A stretch of DNA of 55,449 nt from an uncultured Clostridia bacterium (lineage in GTDB: Bacteria > Bacillota > Clostridia > Saccharofermentanales > Saccharofermentanaceae): NCBI GenBank assembly GCA_947167045.1, contig CAMVGO010000010.1, positions 1-55,449 of the forward strand, in the 5' to 3' direction. Made by a program: the position numbers and the translations under genes. Shown here piece after piece: positions 17,600-25,793 of the stretch. Under the pieces are notes generated by a model. The model saw nothing but the letters and a program-made list of their open reading frames with translations, did no database searches and was not told where the DNA came from. Each line of letters opens with the position of its first letter. Position 1 is the first letter of the stretch.

Positions 17600-18517
17600 A
17601 TGGAAAATGTACTTTCGACCAGGGATCTGTGTAAGAATTACGGTAAAGCACACGTCTTAAGGAACGTAACACTGGAGATACCGACAGGCTCGATCTTCGG
17701 ACTCGTCGGAAGGAACGGCGCCGGAAAGACGACTCTGATGAGGATACTCACGGGTCTTGCCGAACCTACTTCGGGAACATACAGCCTGGGCGGAATAAAG
17801 AGCAGTGACCGCAAGATCCTTACGGTCAGAAGAAGGATGGGATCGATAATAGAGAGCCCTGCGATCTATAAGAACCTTTCAGCATACGACAATTTAAAAC
17901 TCCAATATATCAACCTCGGAATGACGTCTTTCGATACCATAAATGATCTGCTGGATCTTGTCGAACTTAATGATACGGGTAAGAAAAAGGCCGGCAAGTT
18001 CTCTCTGGGTATGAGGCAGAGACTCGGCATAGCAGTAGCCCTTTGCGGCAATCCCGACATCCTCATCCTTGATGAGCCCATAAACGGACTTGATCCCCAG
18101 GGCATCATACAGATGAGAGAGATACTCTTAAGGATCAATCACGAGAAGCATACGACGATCCTCATCTCGAGCCATATCCTTGAGGAATTGTCGAAGCTTG
18201 CAACACACTACGCATTCATAGAGAAGGGCGAGATACTTCAGACTTTGAGCAGCAGCGAGCTTATGAGCAAGGTGCGCAAAGCGTCGAGGCTCAAAGTCTC
18301 GTCAACAGAACTTCTGTGTCCTGTATTCGACCGTGAAGAGATCGATTACAAGGTCGAAGATGATGCTGATATGGACATCTATTCCGACATCACCGCGAGC
18401 AGGATTATAAGCCTTGCAAATGAGGCGGGCGTTGAAGTCGTCAGCATCACAGAAAACAACGAGAGTCTTGAAGGATACTTCATGAATCTCGTGGCAAAGA
18501 AGGACGGGATCTCATGA
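17600..18517 (+). CDS. ABC transporter ATPase, BcrA/LanF type
   Basis: 305 residues. Walker A GRNGAGKTT, signature FSLGMRQRLG, Walker B ILILDEPINGLDP, and a switch His in ILISSHILEEL. The ~90-residue extension after the ATPase core is typical of bacitracin/lantibiotic-immunity ATPases. ATG follows the TAA of the response regulator with no gap, and the gene overlaps the next permease by 4 bases (ATGA). It likely powers export of, or protection from, a membrane-active peptide; the specificity is inference from the operon layout. Confidence 0.92.
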   Translation: MENVLSTRDLCKNYGKAHVLRNVTLEIPTGSIFGLVGRNGAGKTTLMRILTGLAEPTSGTYSLGGIKSSDRKILTVRRRMGSIIESPAIYKNLSAYDNLKLQYINLGMTSFDTINDLLDLVELNDTGKKKAGKFSLGMRQRLGIAVALCGNPDILILDEPINGLDPQGIIQMREILLRINHEKHTTILISSHILEELSKLATHYAFIEKGEILQTLSSSELMSKVRKASRLKVSSTELLCPVFDREEIDYKVEDDADMDIYSDITASRIISLANEAGVEVVSITENNESLEGYFMNLVAKKDGIS

Positions 18518-19350
18518 GCAGGGCTCTAAAGTCAGCTTTTTTCAGATTTTTCCGCACGGGACTTTGGATCAAGATCATGATCTTCTCTGTAGTCCTGGGT
18601 CTTTTTGTGATCTTCCAGACATGTTCGTCTGATCTCATGCTTTACATGTTCAAAAGACCGAGGTTTCTTTCCAATTCCTTTGTCATGACATGTATCCTGA
18701 AACTCGTCTACATCATGCCGTTTGCAACCGCGATCTTCTCGGCTATGTTTACCGGAAATGACATATCTTTCCGTACTATAAACAACAAGATATCGACGGG
18801 CATATCAAGAGTTTACATATATCTGGCAGACCTGATAGTTACTGTGCTCTCATCTTTGTTCTCGCTCTTTATCATGACAGGCATATTCTTCCTTTTTGCA
18901 AAGTTTGTACCTGTAAAATCTGACGTTAGGATCAGCAGTTTTCTTTTAGGCATCTTTTCACAGGTGCTGGTCATAAGTCTTGCTTTCGCATCTTTATACA
19001 CGCTTTTGCAGTTTTTCCTGAGCACTAAGCTGCTCGCACTGATAGTCTCTCTGTTAATGATCCCTTGTCTTATGTTCGGAACGATATTTATCCAGTCTCA
19101 ATTGGATGAGCCTTACAGATACAGCTATGTGGATGAAGAGACCGGAGAAGTAGCGTGGAAAGAGAATCCGGATTATGTTGGAGGGACCGCCAGGAAGATC
19201 TTTACCTTCATCAGTGAGACCAGTCCTTACAGTTATGAGTTTATCGTAAATGAGAACAGTTTCCCGCAGGAAGCCATTGCGGCAGGAACGATATTTGCAT
19301 TGTCTTCTGCGGCAGGGCTTATAGCGATAGGGAAGAAGGAGTATCAGTAA
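18514..19350 (+). CDS. ABC-2 type permease (LanE/G-like)
   Basis: 278 residues, six hydrophobic segments. The ATG overlaps the stop of the ATPase gene. The motif FTGNDISFRTINNKISTGISR matches the coupling-helix region of ABC-2 exporters of this class. Residues ~195-240 form a hydrophilic loop between helices 5 and 6. It differs from the two permeases that follow, so the transporter may be a heteromer. Confidence 0.85.
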   Translation: MSRALKSAFFRFFRTGLWIKIMIFSVVLGLFVIFQTCSSDLMLYMFKRPRFLSNSFVMTCILKLVYIMPFATAIFSAMFTGNDISFRTINNKISTGISRVYIYLADLIVTVLSSLFSLFIMTGIFFLFAKFVPVKSDVRISSFLLGIFSQVLVISLAFASLYTLLQFFLSTKLLALIVSLLMIPCLMFGTIFIQSQLDEPYRYSYVDEETGEVAWKENPDYVGGTARKIFTFISETSPYSYEFIVNENSFPQEAIAAGTIFALSSAAGLIAIGKKEYQ

Positions 19351-19352
19351 TC

Positions 19353-20495
19353 ATGAAAAAGATCATCGCCGGAATGTTTTTCAGAATGATCAGAGGTTTT
19401 GAGATCTGGATCCTTCTTGCATTGACTGTAATATGCGCCCTCTTCTTCAATTATAAGGCGATGGATGATGAGATGTACCTTTACATGCTCCACAGCGATG
19501 AGACCGTACGTGAAGATCTAAATGGTGTGGCGCAGGATGTTAATGCCGGCAACGTTAAACAATTCCGTTTTGAGAATCTTGGCGTAAGCGTTGAAGATGC
19601 TTACAGGGCAAGGGTTGAGACCATAGAACAGGCAACTTTTGACAGACTCGAAGATACTTACAATTATTATGATCAGGAGATCCGCTTTCTGTTTGTCTCG
19701 TTGGGTTCGATACATCTGTTGCCGACTGTAATGATCATCCTTTTCATTCCGTTCTTTTTCGGAAGGATGTTCAGTGACGGAACGATCAAGAACCTTATAG
19801 CAGGTGGCCACACAAGGGGCAGCATACTATTTTCATCCATGATCGTTACCATGGTGCTCGATCTTATAGCGCTCCTCATCAATATTGCCGCGTTTGCGGT
19901 ATGGTGTGTTTATTTTGAATGGAAACCGCCTGTTTATATGCCGGTCCTCGTTCCTATGCTCATCCTGGCAGTTCTCATGATGTTCATGGCTTCTTCTATC
20001 TGCCTTTCGGGACTTTTCATAAGTTCAAAGAAAACCGTATCGTTCGTGGTTGGTTTTCTTGTGGCTCTCTATCTTGCATTCCCGTCATCTTCGATGATAG
20101 CAATGGTAGTGCTCGAGAGTTCCTATCAGAATTATGAGATCAGCCAGGAGGCTATTGACGAGACCAAAGCCATTGTTCAGGAAAAAGGCTGGAATTACAT
20201 TGAACAGAAGTTCGATTATTCACAGTTTACGTACACATATTATTATGGAGATAAGGAGTTGCTCGGGATAAATCCCCCGTCCAATCCGCTCCTGAACAAA
20301 GTGATTCTTGGCATGCTCTATCTTGATCCGGCACTGGTATCACATTCCGTAGCTTCCAACCATTGGTACGCAGCGCCTTATCTGGTGTCTCGCGACGGCC
20401 TTTTGACGGTTAATTCAATAACCGCGGTCTTATGGCTGACAGTATCCACGGCCTGCGGACTCCTTATATTCCGCAGGAAGGAAATACATTGCTGA
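19353..20495 (+). CDS. ABC-2 type permease, first of a paralogous pair
   Basis: 380 residues. Helix 1 is followed by a ~90-residue extracellular loop; FGRMFSDGTIKNLIAGGHTR is the coupling motif; a second large outside loop (~255-345) precedes the last helix and the RRKE tail. Its N terminus (MKKIIAGMFFRMI) and the phrase RFENLGVSVEDAYRAR match the next gene, so they arose by tandem duplication. AAGAAGGAGT lies inside the end of the previous gene. Confidence 0.85.
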   Translation: MKKIIAGMFFRMIRGFEIWILLALTVICALFFNYKAMDDEMYLYMLHSDETVREDLNGVAQDVNAGNVKQFRFENLGVSVEDAYRARVETIEQATFDRLEDTYNYYDQEIRFLFVSLGSIHLLPTVMIILFIPFFFGRMFSDGTIKNLIAGGHTRGSILFSSMIVTMVLDLIALLINIAAFAVWCVYFEWKPPVYMPVLVPMLILAVLMMFMASSICLSGLFISSKKTVSFVVGFLVALYLAFPSSSMIAMVVLESSYQNYEISQEAIDETKAIVQEKGWNYIEQKFDYSQFTYTYYYGDKELLGINPPSNPLLNKVILGMLYLDPALVSHSVASNHWYAAPYLVSRDGLLTVNSITAVLWLTVSTACGLLIFRRKEIHC

Positions 20496-20533
20496 GTCTT
20501 TCTTAAAAATGATGCTCTTACGGGAGTCTTGAC

Positions 20534-21643
20534 GTGAAAAAGATCATATCAGGGTTATTCTTCAGACTTATTAAGAGTGTTGAGACATGGGCACTTTTAT
20601 CTTTGCTGATTGTATCTTCGATATATATCTTTTATGTGATAACAGATAATGCTGTGGTCACATGCGCTTCCATTACAAGGGAATGGAACGGAAGCGTCGT
20701 GAATATAGACGGGGGCGACGTCCGGGATTATTGCTTCGAAAGCCTTGGTGTAAGTGCTCTCGATGCATACAGGTTATATGGGGAGCCTGTCCCGGATGAA
20801 GCTTACCGTAAGCTTCATGATGAGTTTAATCTCGTCTCGGAAGAACAGCAGGTCCTGGGTAAGATCATTATGGTACTTCACCTCTTTCCGTGCATGATCA
20901 TTATCATATTCATCCCGTTGTTTTTCGGAAGGTTTTACAGTGACGGAACATTGAAGAATCTTCTTGCCTGCGGGTACTCGAAAAGTAAGATCTATTTTTC
21001 GTCGCTCCTGTTTACATTTGTGATCGATATCGCGCTGATGCTGATTAACATCGTGATATTTGCGGTTTTCTGTTTGATCTATCATTGGAGTCCGCCCCTG
21101 TATATGCCGCTCATACTGATGTCTTTAGCCGTAAGAGTTTTTCTTCTGTTCGTCTTTTCATCATTGAGCCTTGCAGCACTTTTTGGCAGTTCCAGTAAAG
21201 TCATATCATTTATTGTGGGCTTTCTACTTACCGCCACGTTATTCACATCGATGAATTCTTCAGCCGTTGAGAAACTGCATTCATCATATATATTGGAAGC
21301 TGACAAGGAAGAGGCTTTTTTTGAGGAATACAGGAAGATACGGGCCGAGAAGGGAAACAACGTGTTTTACGAGAGACTCGATCTTGAGCTGTATGACATC
21401 ACATTGTATTACGGTGACAGGGAGATCTATCAGTATAACGAAAGCACACTTGATCCTTTCTATAAGGCAGTCCTGTACGCGCAGATATATCTGGATCCGG
21501 CTTTGACCATAAACACTGATATCCCGTACTATCTGCTTTTCCGTGACGGGGTAATGACGATTAACTTTGCTGCAGACCTCTTCTGGATCTTGCTCAGCAC
21601 AACGGCCGGTATCCTGGTATTCAGGAAACGTGAGACTCACTGA
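20534..21643 (+). CDS. ABC-2 type permease, second of a paralogous pair
   Basis: 369 residues, starting at GTG (MKKIISGLFFRLI). It shares with its upstream neighbour the layout, the phrase CFESLGVSALDAYRLY and the coupling motif FGRFYSDGTLKNLLACGYSK. The extracellular loops have diverged most, which would suit recognition of different ligands. GGGAG 5 bases before GTG is a weak ribosome site. A 38-base gap separates it from its twin. Confidence 0.83.
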   Translation: MKKIISGLFFRLIKSVETWALLSLLIVSSIYIFYVITDNAVVTCASITREWNGSVVNIDGGDVRDYCFESLGVSALDAYRLYGEPVPDEAYRKLHDEFNLVSEEQQVLGKIIMVLHLFPCMIIIIFIPLFFGRFYSDGTLKNLLACGYSKSKIYFSSLLFTFVIDIALMLINIVIFAVFCLIYHWSPPLYMPLILMSLAVRVFLLFVFSSLSLAALFGSSSKVISFIVGFLLTATLFTSMNSSAVEKLHSSYILEADKEEAFFEEYRKIRAEKGNNVFYERLDLELYDITLYYGDREIYQYNESTLDPFYKAVLYAQIYLDPALTINTDIPYYLLFRDGVMTINFAADLFWILLSTTAGILVFRKRETH

Positions 21644-21696
21644 CATAAACCTTCCTTGTGGTATCATTATCTCAATAAAATAAGGGGATAACGGCT

Positions 21697-22614
21697 TTGG
21701 AGATCCTGATAGTCATATGCATCATCCTGGCGATAGCGCTCGTGGCTGCGGTCATTAAGATCGTACTGCTGAAGCGCGGCTATGACGAGCTTACCGACAA
21801 CATCGAAGATCAGGTGAAGGGGCAGACTCAGATACCGGTCACACTTACCACCACGGATCCTCATGCAAGACGCACTGCCGAGACTCTCAACAGGGAACTC
21901 AAGAACCTTCAGGATGAGCGCAATGCATATCATGACGGCAACCGCAAAGTTGCTGAGGCTGTTACCAACATCTCACACGACATCAGGACTCCGCTTACCG
22001 CGATCAATTCGTATCTGGACCTTATGGAAGACGAGAAGGATGAAACGCTCAAAGCCCAGTATCTCGAGCGCATCAAGAGCCGCACGCTCTCGTTGAGCGA
22101 ACTTGCGGATGAACTTTTCAAATACAGCACATCCGCAGATCCTGACAAATACCCTGTTCAGGATGCGGATGTCCCGTCAGTCTCCATAGATATCTGCCGC
22201 GCGCTCGAGGAGTGCATACTCTCGTTCTATGCAGCGTTCAAGGAAAAGGGGATAGAACCCGAGATAGAGCTCCCCGATCATCCGGTATATGTGCTGTGTG
22301 AGAAGAAGAGCGCGAACCGTATTTTCGAGAACCTGATCAGCAACGCGATCAAATACGCGGACAACGCATTGGACGTAAAACTGGATGAGAACGCCTGTGC
22401 GGTCTTCAGCAATCCCGCGCCCAATCTTACACCGGTATCTGCGGCAAAGCTCTTTGACCGCTATTACACTGTCAATGAGGGCAACACTTCGACGGGACTC
22501 GGATTCTCGATCGCAAAAGAGCTCATATCAAAGAACGGCGGCACTATAGAGTCCGACCTGATAGACGGCGTGCTGTCGATCCGTGTGAGTTTCAGGAAAG
22601 ACGAAACAAAATAA
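21697..22614 (+). CDS. Sensor histidine kinase with minimal N-terminal sensor
   Basis: 305 residues. One N-terminal membrane helix, a helical linker, the H-box SHDIRTPL with H94, the N-box NRIFENLISNAIKYA and the G-box STGLGFSIAKELIS. There is only one clear membrane helix and no extracellular domain, so it probably senses through the transporter, as BceS-type kinases do. Start is TTG with AAGGGGA 8 bases upstream. It is the last gene of the operon, separated from its regulator by four transporter genes. Confidence 0.9.
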   Translation: MEILIVICIILAIALVAAVIKIVLLKRGYDELTDNIEDQVKGQTQIPVTLTTTDPHARRTAETLNRELKNLQDERNAYHDGNRKVAEAVTNISHDIRTPLTAINSYLDLMEDEKDETLKAQYLERIKSRTLSLSELADELFKYSTSADPDKYPVQDADVPSVSIDICRALEECILSFYAAFKEKGIEPEIELPDHPVYVLCEKKSANRIFENLISNAIKYADNALDVKLDENACAVFSNPAPNLTPVSAAKLFDRYYTVNEGNTSTGLGFSIAKELISKNGGTIESDLIDGVLSIRVSFRKDETK

Positions 22615-22622
22615 AAAAGTTA

Positions 22623-23201
22623 TCAGTTCTTCCTTTGAGAGAACATTGTCCCCAGGAGTTGGAATAACAGGATGGAAAAATGTCTCTCCATCATTTCAAC
22701 TGCCTTATCCTTGTTTTTCTCTTTAACCGCATTGAAGATCTCTTTGTGTATGATCAGCAATTCATGATAATAATCTGTGCCATATCCGATTGCCTTCCAA
22801 AATCCGGACAAAAAAGTGGACAGGTCTTTGGATTGCAGCCTGAACCAGTCAAAGAATTCTTCTCTGTCTGCAATATCAAACAGTTCCTGGTGGAATTGCG
22901 AATCATAAACAGCCAGTATCTCAGTGTTGGGAGCTGTTTCCATGTTATCCACAAGCATTTCCAATCGCGAAAGATTGATCTTGGTTTGCTTATCTATAAC
23001 GATCTTAATGATCTCGCATTCAAATACAAAGCGTATATAGAAATTCTTCAATATCGGATCATCTTTAACGTAGGACATTAAAAATCCGGAGAATGCTTCC
23101 TCATAACGGCTGCCATTCTCATACACAAATTGCTCAACGGAGTCGCCGTAAGATTCGATGTCGCCTTTGATGCTGTCATTAATACTTGGGATTCTAGCCA
23201 T
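22623..23201 (-). CDS. FCD-domain protein lacking the GntR winged helix
   Basis: 192 residues, all helical. It resembles the FadR C-terminal (FCD) effector domain: DSQFHQELF, HKEIFNAVKEKN and MERHF hold the His/Asp positions that bind metal and ligand in FCD proteins. The ~75-residue GntR winged helix normally in front is absent; the protein begins MARIPSINDSIKGDI. Of two in-frame ATGs (23207, 23201), the second is better spaced from AAAGGAG. It overlaps the end of the membrane-protein gene by 8 bases. Without a DNA-binding part it may act as a ligand-dependent partner; that is inference. Confidence 0.65.
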   Translation of the reverse strand: MARIPSINDSIKGDIESYGDSVEQFVYENGSRYEEAFSGFLMSYVKDDPILKNFYIRFVFECEIIKIVIDKQTKINLSRLEMLVDNMETAPNTEILAVYDSQFHQELFDIADREEFFDWFRLQSKDLSTFLSGFWKAIGYGTDYYHELLIIHKEIFNAVKEKNKDKAVEMMERHFSILLFQLLGTMFSQRKN

Positions 23202-23622
23202 TTGCATTCTCCTTTTCTATTGCGTTCAAGACAGTTTGTGAATTCTTTACTATAGATTCAAGTTCATTCATTATTTCTTTGTCCCTCATGGAAAAGCGTT
23301 CTTCATTGAAAATCTTGATCTCAGAATATACAGTCAGCAGATCATCATAATATGGTTTCTCTAACAGATCCAACACTCCGCCTGCAAATTGAAGGGAATC
23401 CCAAGTCGGTATGGCGATCCTGTGTTTCATGATTACTTTATTTTCTATATATTCATTCAACGAATCATGAATGTCCTGCAATTCGTTTTTGATTCCGTTG
23501 ATAATAAGTTTCAGCTTTTTCCTGGCTTCGTATTTTGCGTTGATTCCTGAGAATACAATAGCAAATAAAAACCCCAAAAAGGCAGCAACAAATTCAATAA
23601 GAAAATCATATAAGAAATTCAT
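23194..23622 (-). CDS. Small membrane-anchored coiled protein
   Basis: 142 residues, family not recognised. One membrane helix (~5-25) is followed by an amphipathic helical cytoplasmic part (YEARKKLKLIINGIKNELQD). AAAGGAGA lies 8 bases before ATG. It is the first gene of a two-gene unit with the FCD protein. The region is AT-rich (17 G+C of 60 at 23221-23280 against 27 of 60 at 22321-22380), which suggests recent transfer. Confidence 0.7.
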   Translation of the reverse strand: MNFLYDFLIEFVAAFLGFLFAIVFSGINAKYEARKKLKLIINGIKNELQDIHDSLNEYIENKVIMKHRIAIPTWDSLQFAGGVLDLLEKPYYDDLLTVYSEIKIFNEERFSMRDKEIMNELESIVKNSQTVLNAIEKENANG

Positions 23623-23679
23623 TGAATCAATCTCCTTTCTAGGGTTGGATATCGGAAGATGCTCATTTCTGTTTTTGAA

Positions 23680-23688
23680 ATTATATCA
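23680..23688 (-). promoter_or_regulatory. Extended -10 promoter, TGATATAAT (minus strand)
   Basis: On the minus strand TGATATAAT lies about 58 bases before the ATG at 23622. There is no consensus -35. It would drive the membrane-protein/FCD unit. Confidence 0.55.
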
Positions 23689-23744
23689 CTATGACATGTG
23701 TTGACCTAATTAATGATTTATAATTCCTTGACAGATAAGGTTTC

Positions 23745-24587
23745 TTACAGCAAGGCATTCAGCCTGTTTATTAAGTTCCCGCAATAAGCTCTTGTATACA
23801 CACCTAGCCGGTCCTTTTTTTCTTCGTAGCCGTCCATTGTCCTTATCAGGTTGAAGAAATATCCGTTGTTGTACATCTGAATATGCTGATAGAAGTAGAA
23901 TGCGACATTGGCATCAGGTTTTTCCGCCTTTAAATGATCCGGATAATGTATCTGGTTTTGAATATGAGTTAAGTCGTTTGGGGTAAAGCCTTCCGTATAC
24001 TGCTTAAGATCGATGATAACGTAGTTTTCGTTCCCTTTGTTGTCTCTGCGGTGAAGTATCACGTCGCATCTGAAAGGCTGTCCGTTTTTGCCGGTCGATA
24101 ACGGATATTCCAGGAATATGTCCACTCCGGAATCAAGCTTAAGTTTTTGGGTGACATCATCTGTCTGGATTATCTCTTTCAGTCCGGGGACAGAGCCGTC
24201 GATCTTACTGTTAAAATCCGATTTTATCAGAGGCACGGTAGGTTCGCCCATGAAGCCGACAGCATTAAAGCGCTCATCCGCAAGGTCTTTAATGCTGCTG
24301 ACCAGATCATCGATAACCGCATCAAATCTCTTTTTGTCTTCTTCGACTGCCTTGTGATATTCGTTCGGACTGAACAGGAGAAATGCGAAGTCGGGAAGAG
24401 ATTTCATCCAGGATAAGTATTCGCTGCTGTTTTTGGCGGTTTCGGTTATTTCCTTTTTGGAAGGATGGACGCATCTGTATATGGCATCTGCGAGCTGTTC
24501 CATGTTATCTTCTCTTGTTGCTTCGTAGAATTCTTTTACTGAGCCAAAGTGAATACAGTAATGAGAGTTTGCCTTTATCTTTTCCAT
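23745..24587 (-). CDS. PD-(D/E)XK nuclease-like protein, resembling the N-terminal part of DUF2075 helicases
   Basis: 280 residues. A helical N-terminal half precedes the core: FLEYPL (E160), RCDVILHR (D175), then NYVIIDLKQY (D193, K195), the D...(D/E)xK order of this nuclease fold. The sequence style recalls the nuclease-like segment in front of DUF2075 (Schlafen-type) helicase domains, but no helicase follows, so the protein is a stand-alone version or a truncation. AAAGGATC lies 9 bases before ATG 24587. It is in an AT-rich patch. A restriction or defence role is possible; no partner methylase or helicase is in the window. Confidence 0.6.
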   Translation of the reverse strand: MEKIKANSHYCIHFGSVKEFYEATREDNMEQLADAIYRCVHPSKKEITETAKNSSEYLSWMKSLPDFAFLLFSPNEYHKAVEEDKKRFDAVIDDLVSSIKDLADERFNAVGFMGEPTVPLIKSDFNSKIDGSVPGLKEIIQTDDVTQKLKLDSGVDIFLEYPLSTGKNGQPFRCDVILHRRDNKGNENYVIIDLKQYTEGFTPNDLTHIQNQIHYPDHLKAEKPDANVAFYFYQHIQMYNNGYFFNLIRTMDGYEEKKDRLGVYTRAYCGNLINRLNALL

Positions 24588-24741
24588 TTATGTTGATCCT
24601 TTCGAAAATTATTCTGTAATGATTTAAGCCCAACATAACGGCTTTTGCAATCTCTTCAGCTGTAAAGTATCCTGTTTGGATAAAGATCCATATGATGAGA
24701 GCAACAGCAAGTTGCTTGTTTTCGTTCCGGTTAAGTAACAT
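24505..24741 (-). other. Doubtful 78-codon open frame upstream of the nuclease-like gene
   Basis: The first ~50 residues (with AVALIIWIFIQTGYFTAEEI) read like real protein, but there is no Shine-Dalgarno and the last 83 bases overlap the nuclease-like gene in another frame. Its ATG lies inside the palindrome at 24731. It may be a remnant of a gene that once preceded the nuclease, or chance. Confidence 0.25.
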
Positions 24742-24747
24742 ACTTAA
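24731..24747. promoter_or_regulatory. Palindromic operator over the -10 of the HTH regulator gene
   Basis: TTAAGTA and TACTTAA are perfect 7-base arms around ACA. On the plus strand TTGCTT (24712) and TAACAT (24736) make an 18-base-spaced promoter whose -10 is inside the palindrome. The 11-mer ACATACTTAAG recurs 50 bases on (24788-24798), inside the regulator gene. Autorepression is likely. Confidence 0.55.
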
Positions 24748-24774
24748 GCCATGAAACGGAAAGGAGATAGTTTT

Positions 24775-25218
24775 ATGGAAACGAAAGACATACTTAAGAA
24801 ACTTCGTGAAGACAACAACATGACACAGGATCAGATGGCCGAAAAGCTCATGGTCACTAGACAGGCGGTCAGCCGTTGGGAATTGGGCGAGACACAGCCT
24901 AATACTGAGACTCTCAAGATCTTATCCAGGGAGTTCGACATCTCGATCAACACTCTTTTGGGAAGTCCCAGAAAGCTCATCTGCCAGTGCTGCGGAATGC
25001 CCCTTTCGGAAGATTCAATGATCAGCAGAGAGCCTGACAGGAGCTTTAACGAGGATTACTGCACATGGTGCTACACAGACGGCGACTTCGTATATAAGTC
25101 AAAGGATATGCTCATCGAATTTCTGATCGGCCACATGCCGAATCCTGAGAATCTTCCTGATGACGAGCGCCGCGTTCAGTATGACGGGTTTCTTTCAGAG
25201 CTCGATCACTGGAAGTGA
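24775..25218 (+). CDS. XRE-family regulator with C-terminal zinc ribbon
   Basis: 147 residues. HTH_3 domain (~5-60) with MTQDQMAEKLMVTRQAVSRW, then CQCCGMPL and YCTWCYTDG, the paired cysteines of the putative zinc-ribbon domain (PF12674-type) often fused to or found near such regulators. ATG 24775 follows AAAGGAGATAG; the earlier ATG at 24751 has no ribosome site. The palindrome upstream suggests it represses its own promoter and possibly the divergent nuclease-like gene. Confidence 0.88.
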   Translation: METKDILKKLREDNNMTQDQMAEKLMVTRQAVSRWELGETQPNTETLKILSREFDISINTLLGSPRKLICQCCGMPLSEDSMISREPDRSFNEDYCTWCYTDGDFVYKSKDMLIEFLIGHMPNPENLPDDERRVQYDGFLSELDHWK

Positions 25219-25396
25219 GATTACAGAATATTAATCTGCTTGAAAGAGAAAGGGTTGCTCAAAATGAGATAGCCATTCATTATTCATAATAGTGGCAGTT
25301 GCTTTAGATTGCAGAGTTTCGTAGCTATATTTATTCGGCAAAGTTTCGGCTATGCCACATTTTTGCAAGTTTTTTCCTTCACAATGCAATGAAAAT
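25219..25396. other. Non-coding gap with repeated CGGCAAA-type sequence
   Basis: No gene is seen. TTCGGCAAAGTTTCGGC (~25334) and TACGGCAAACTATTCGGC (~25396) are imperfect direct repeats. The first can pair GCAAA with TTTGC ahead of a T6 run, the second forms the terminator at 25397. This looks like a duplicated terminator-like element. Confidence 0.4.
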
Positions 25397-25438
25397 ACGG
25401 CAAACTATTCGGCACTGCCTGATAATTGCCGTTTTTTT
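25397..25438 (+). terminator. Intrinsic terminator after HTH/zinc-ribbon gene
   Basis: ACGGCAA (25397-25403) pairs with TTGCCGT (25426-25432), followed by seven T. It separates the regulator gene from the next operon. Confidence 0.65.
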
Positions 25439-25565
25439 ATATCTCTTTTCACATGCTTATTTTGCATTTCACCTTCGAAATTTTGCCACTTACCTCATTC
25501 AGCAACACGGGTCTCTAAACCTTTGCTACTATGTGACCACAAGCAAAAAGGAGGAGGTGATCAGG

Positions 25566-25754
25566 ATGATCAGGAGATTCATGAAGAGCAAATGGTGGCA
25601 CCTGACGGCGGCAGTAACAGCACTTGCGACTGTTGGTTATGTCGCATATATGGCTTATACCTTCCACGTGCTCATGGTGTGGTTCCTGCTGGCTTCCGTT
25701 TTCATGACCGTCTATGAGTTTTGGAAGTTTGCATCGTTCAAAAAGAACGTTTGA
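25566..25754 (+). CDS. Small two-helix membrane protein
   Basis: 62 residues: a basic start (MIRRFMKSKWW), two hydrophobic helices (~12-31 and ~34-52) and a short basic tail. The ribosome site AAGGAGGAGGTGATC is unusually strong; GGAGGTGATC is fully complementary to the 16S rRNA 3' end. A longer frame from 25389 is unlikely because the terminator lies inside it. It lies 39 bases before the LytTR gene and is probably in the same operon. Function unknown. Confidence 0.7.
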   Translation: MIRRFMKSKWWHLTAAVTALATVGYVAYMAYTFHVLMVWFLLASVFMTVYEFWKFASFKKNV

Positions 25755-25793
25755 TGTAACATAGAGGCATATTTAACGGGAGGCTTTCAGCAG

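Noticed and set aside
25389..25565. A longer start for the 62-residue membrane protein
   Set aside because: The upstream frame runs through a terminator and has no ribosome site, while ATG 25566 has a perfect one.
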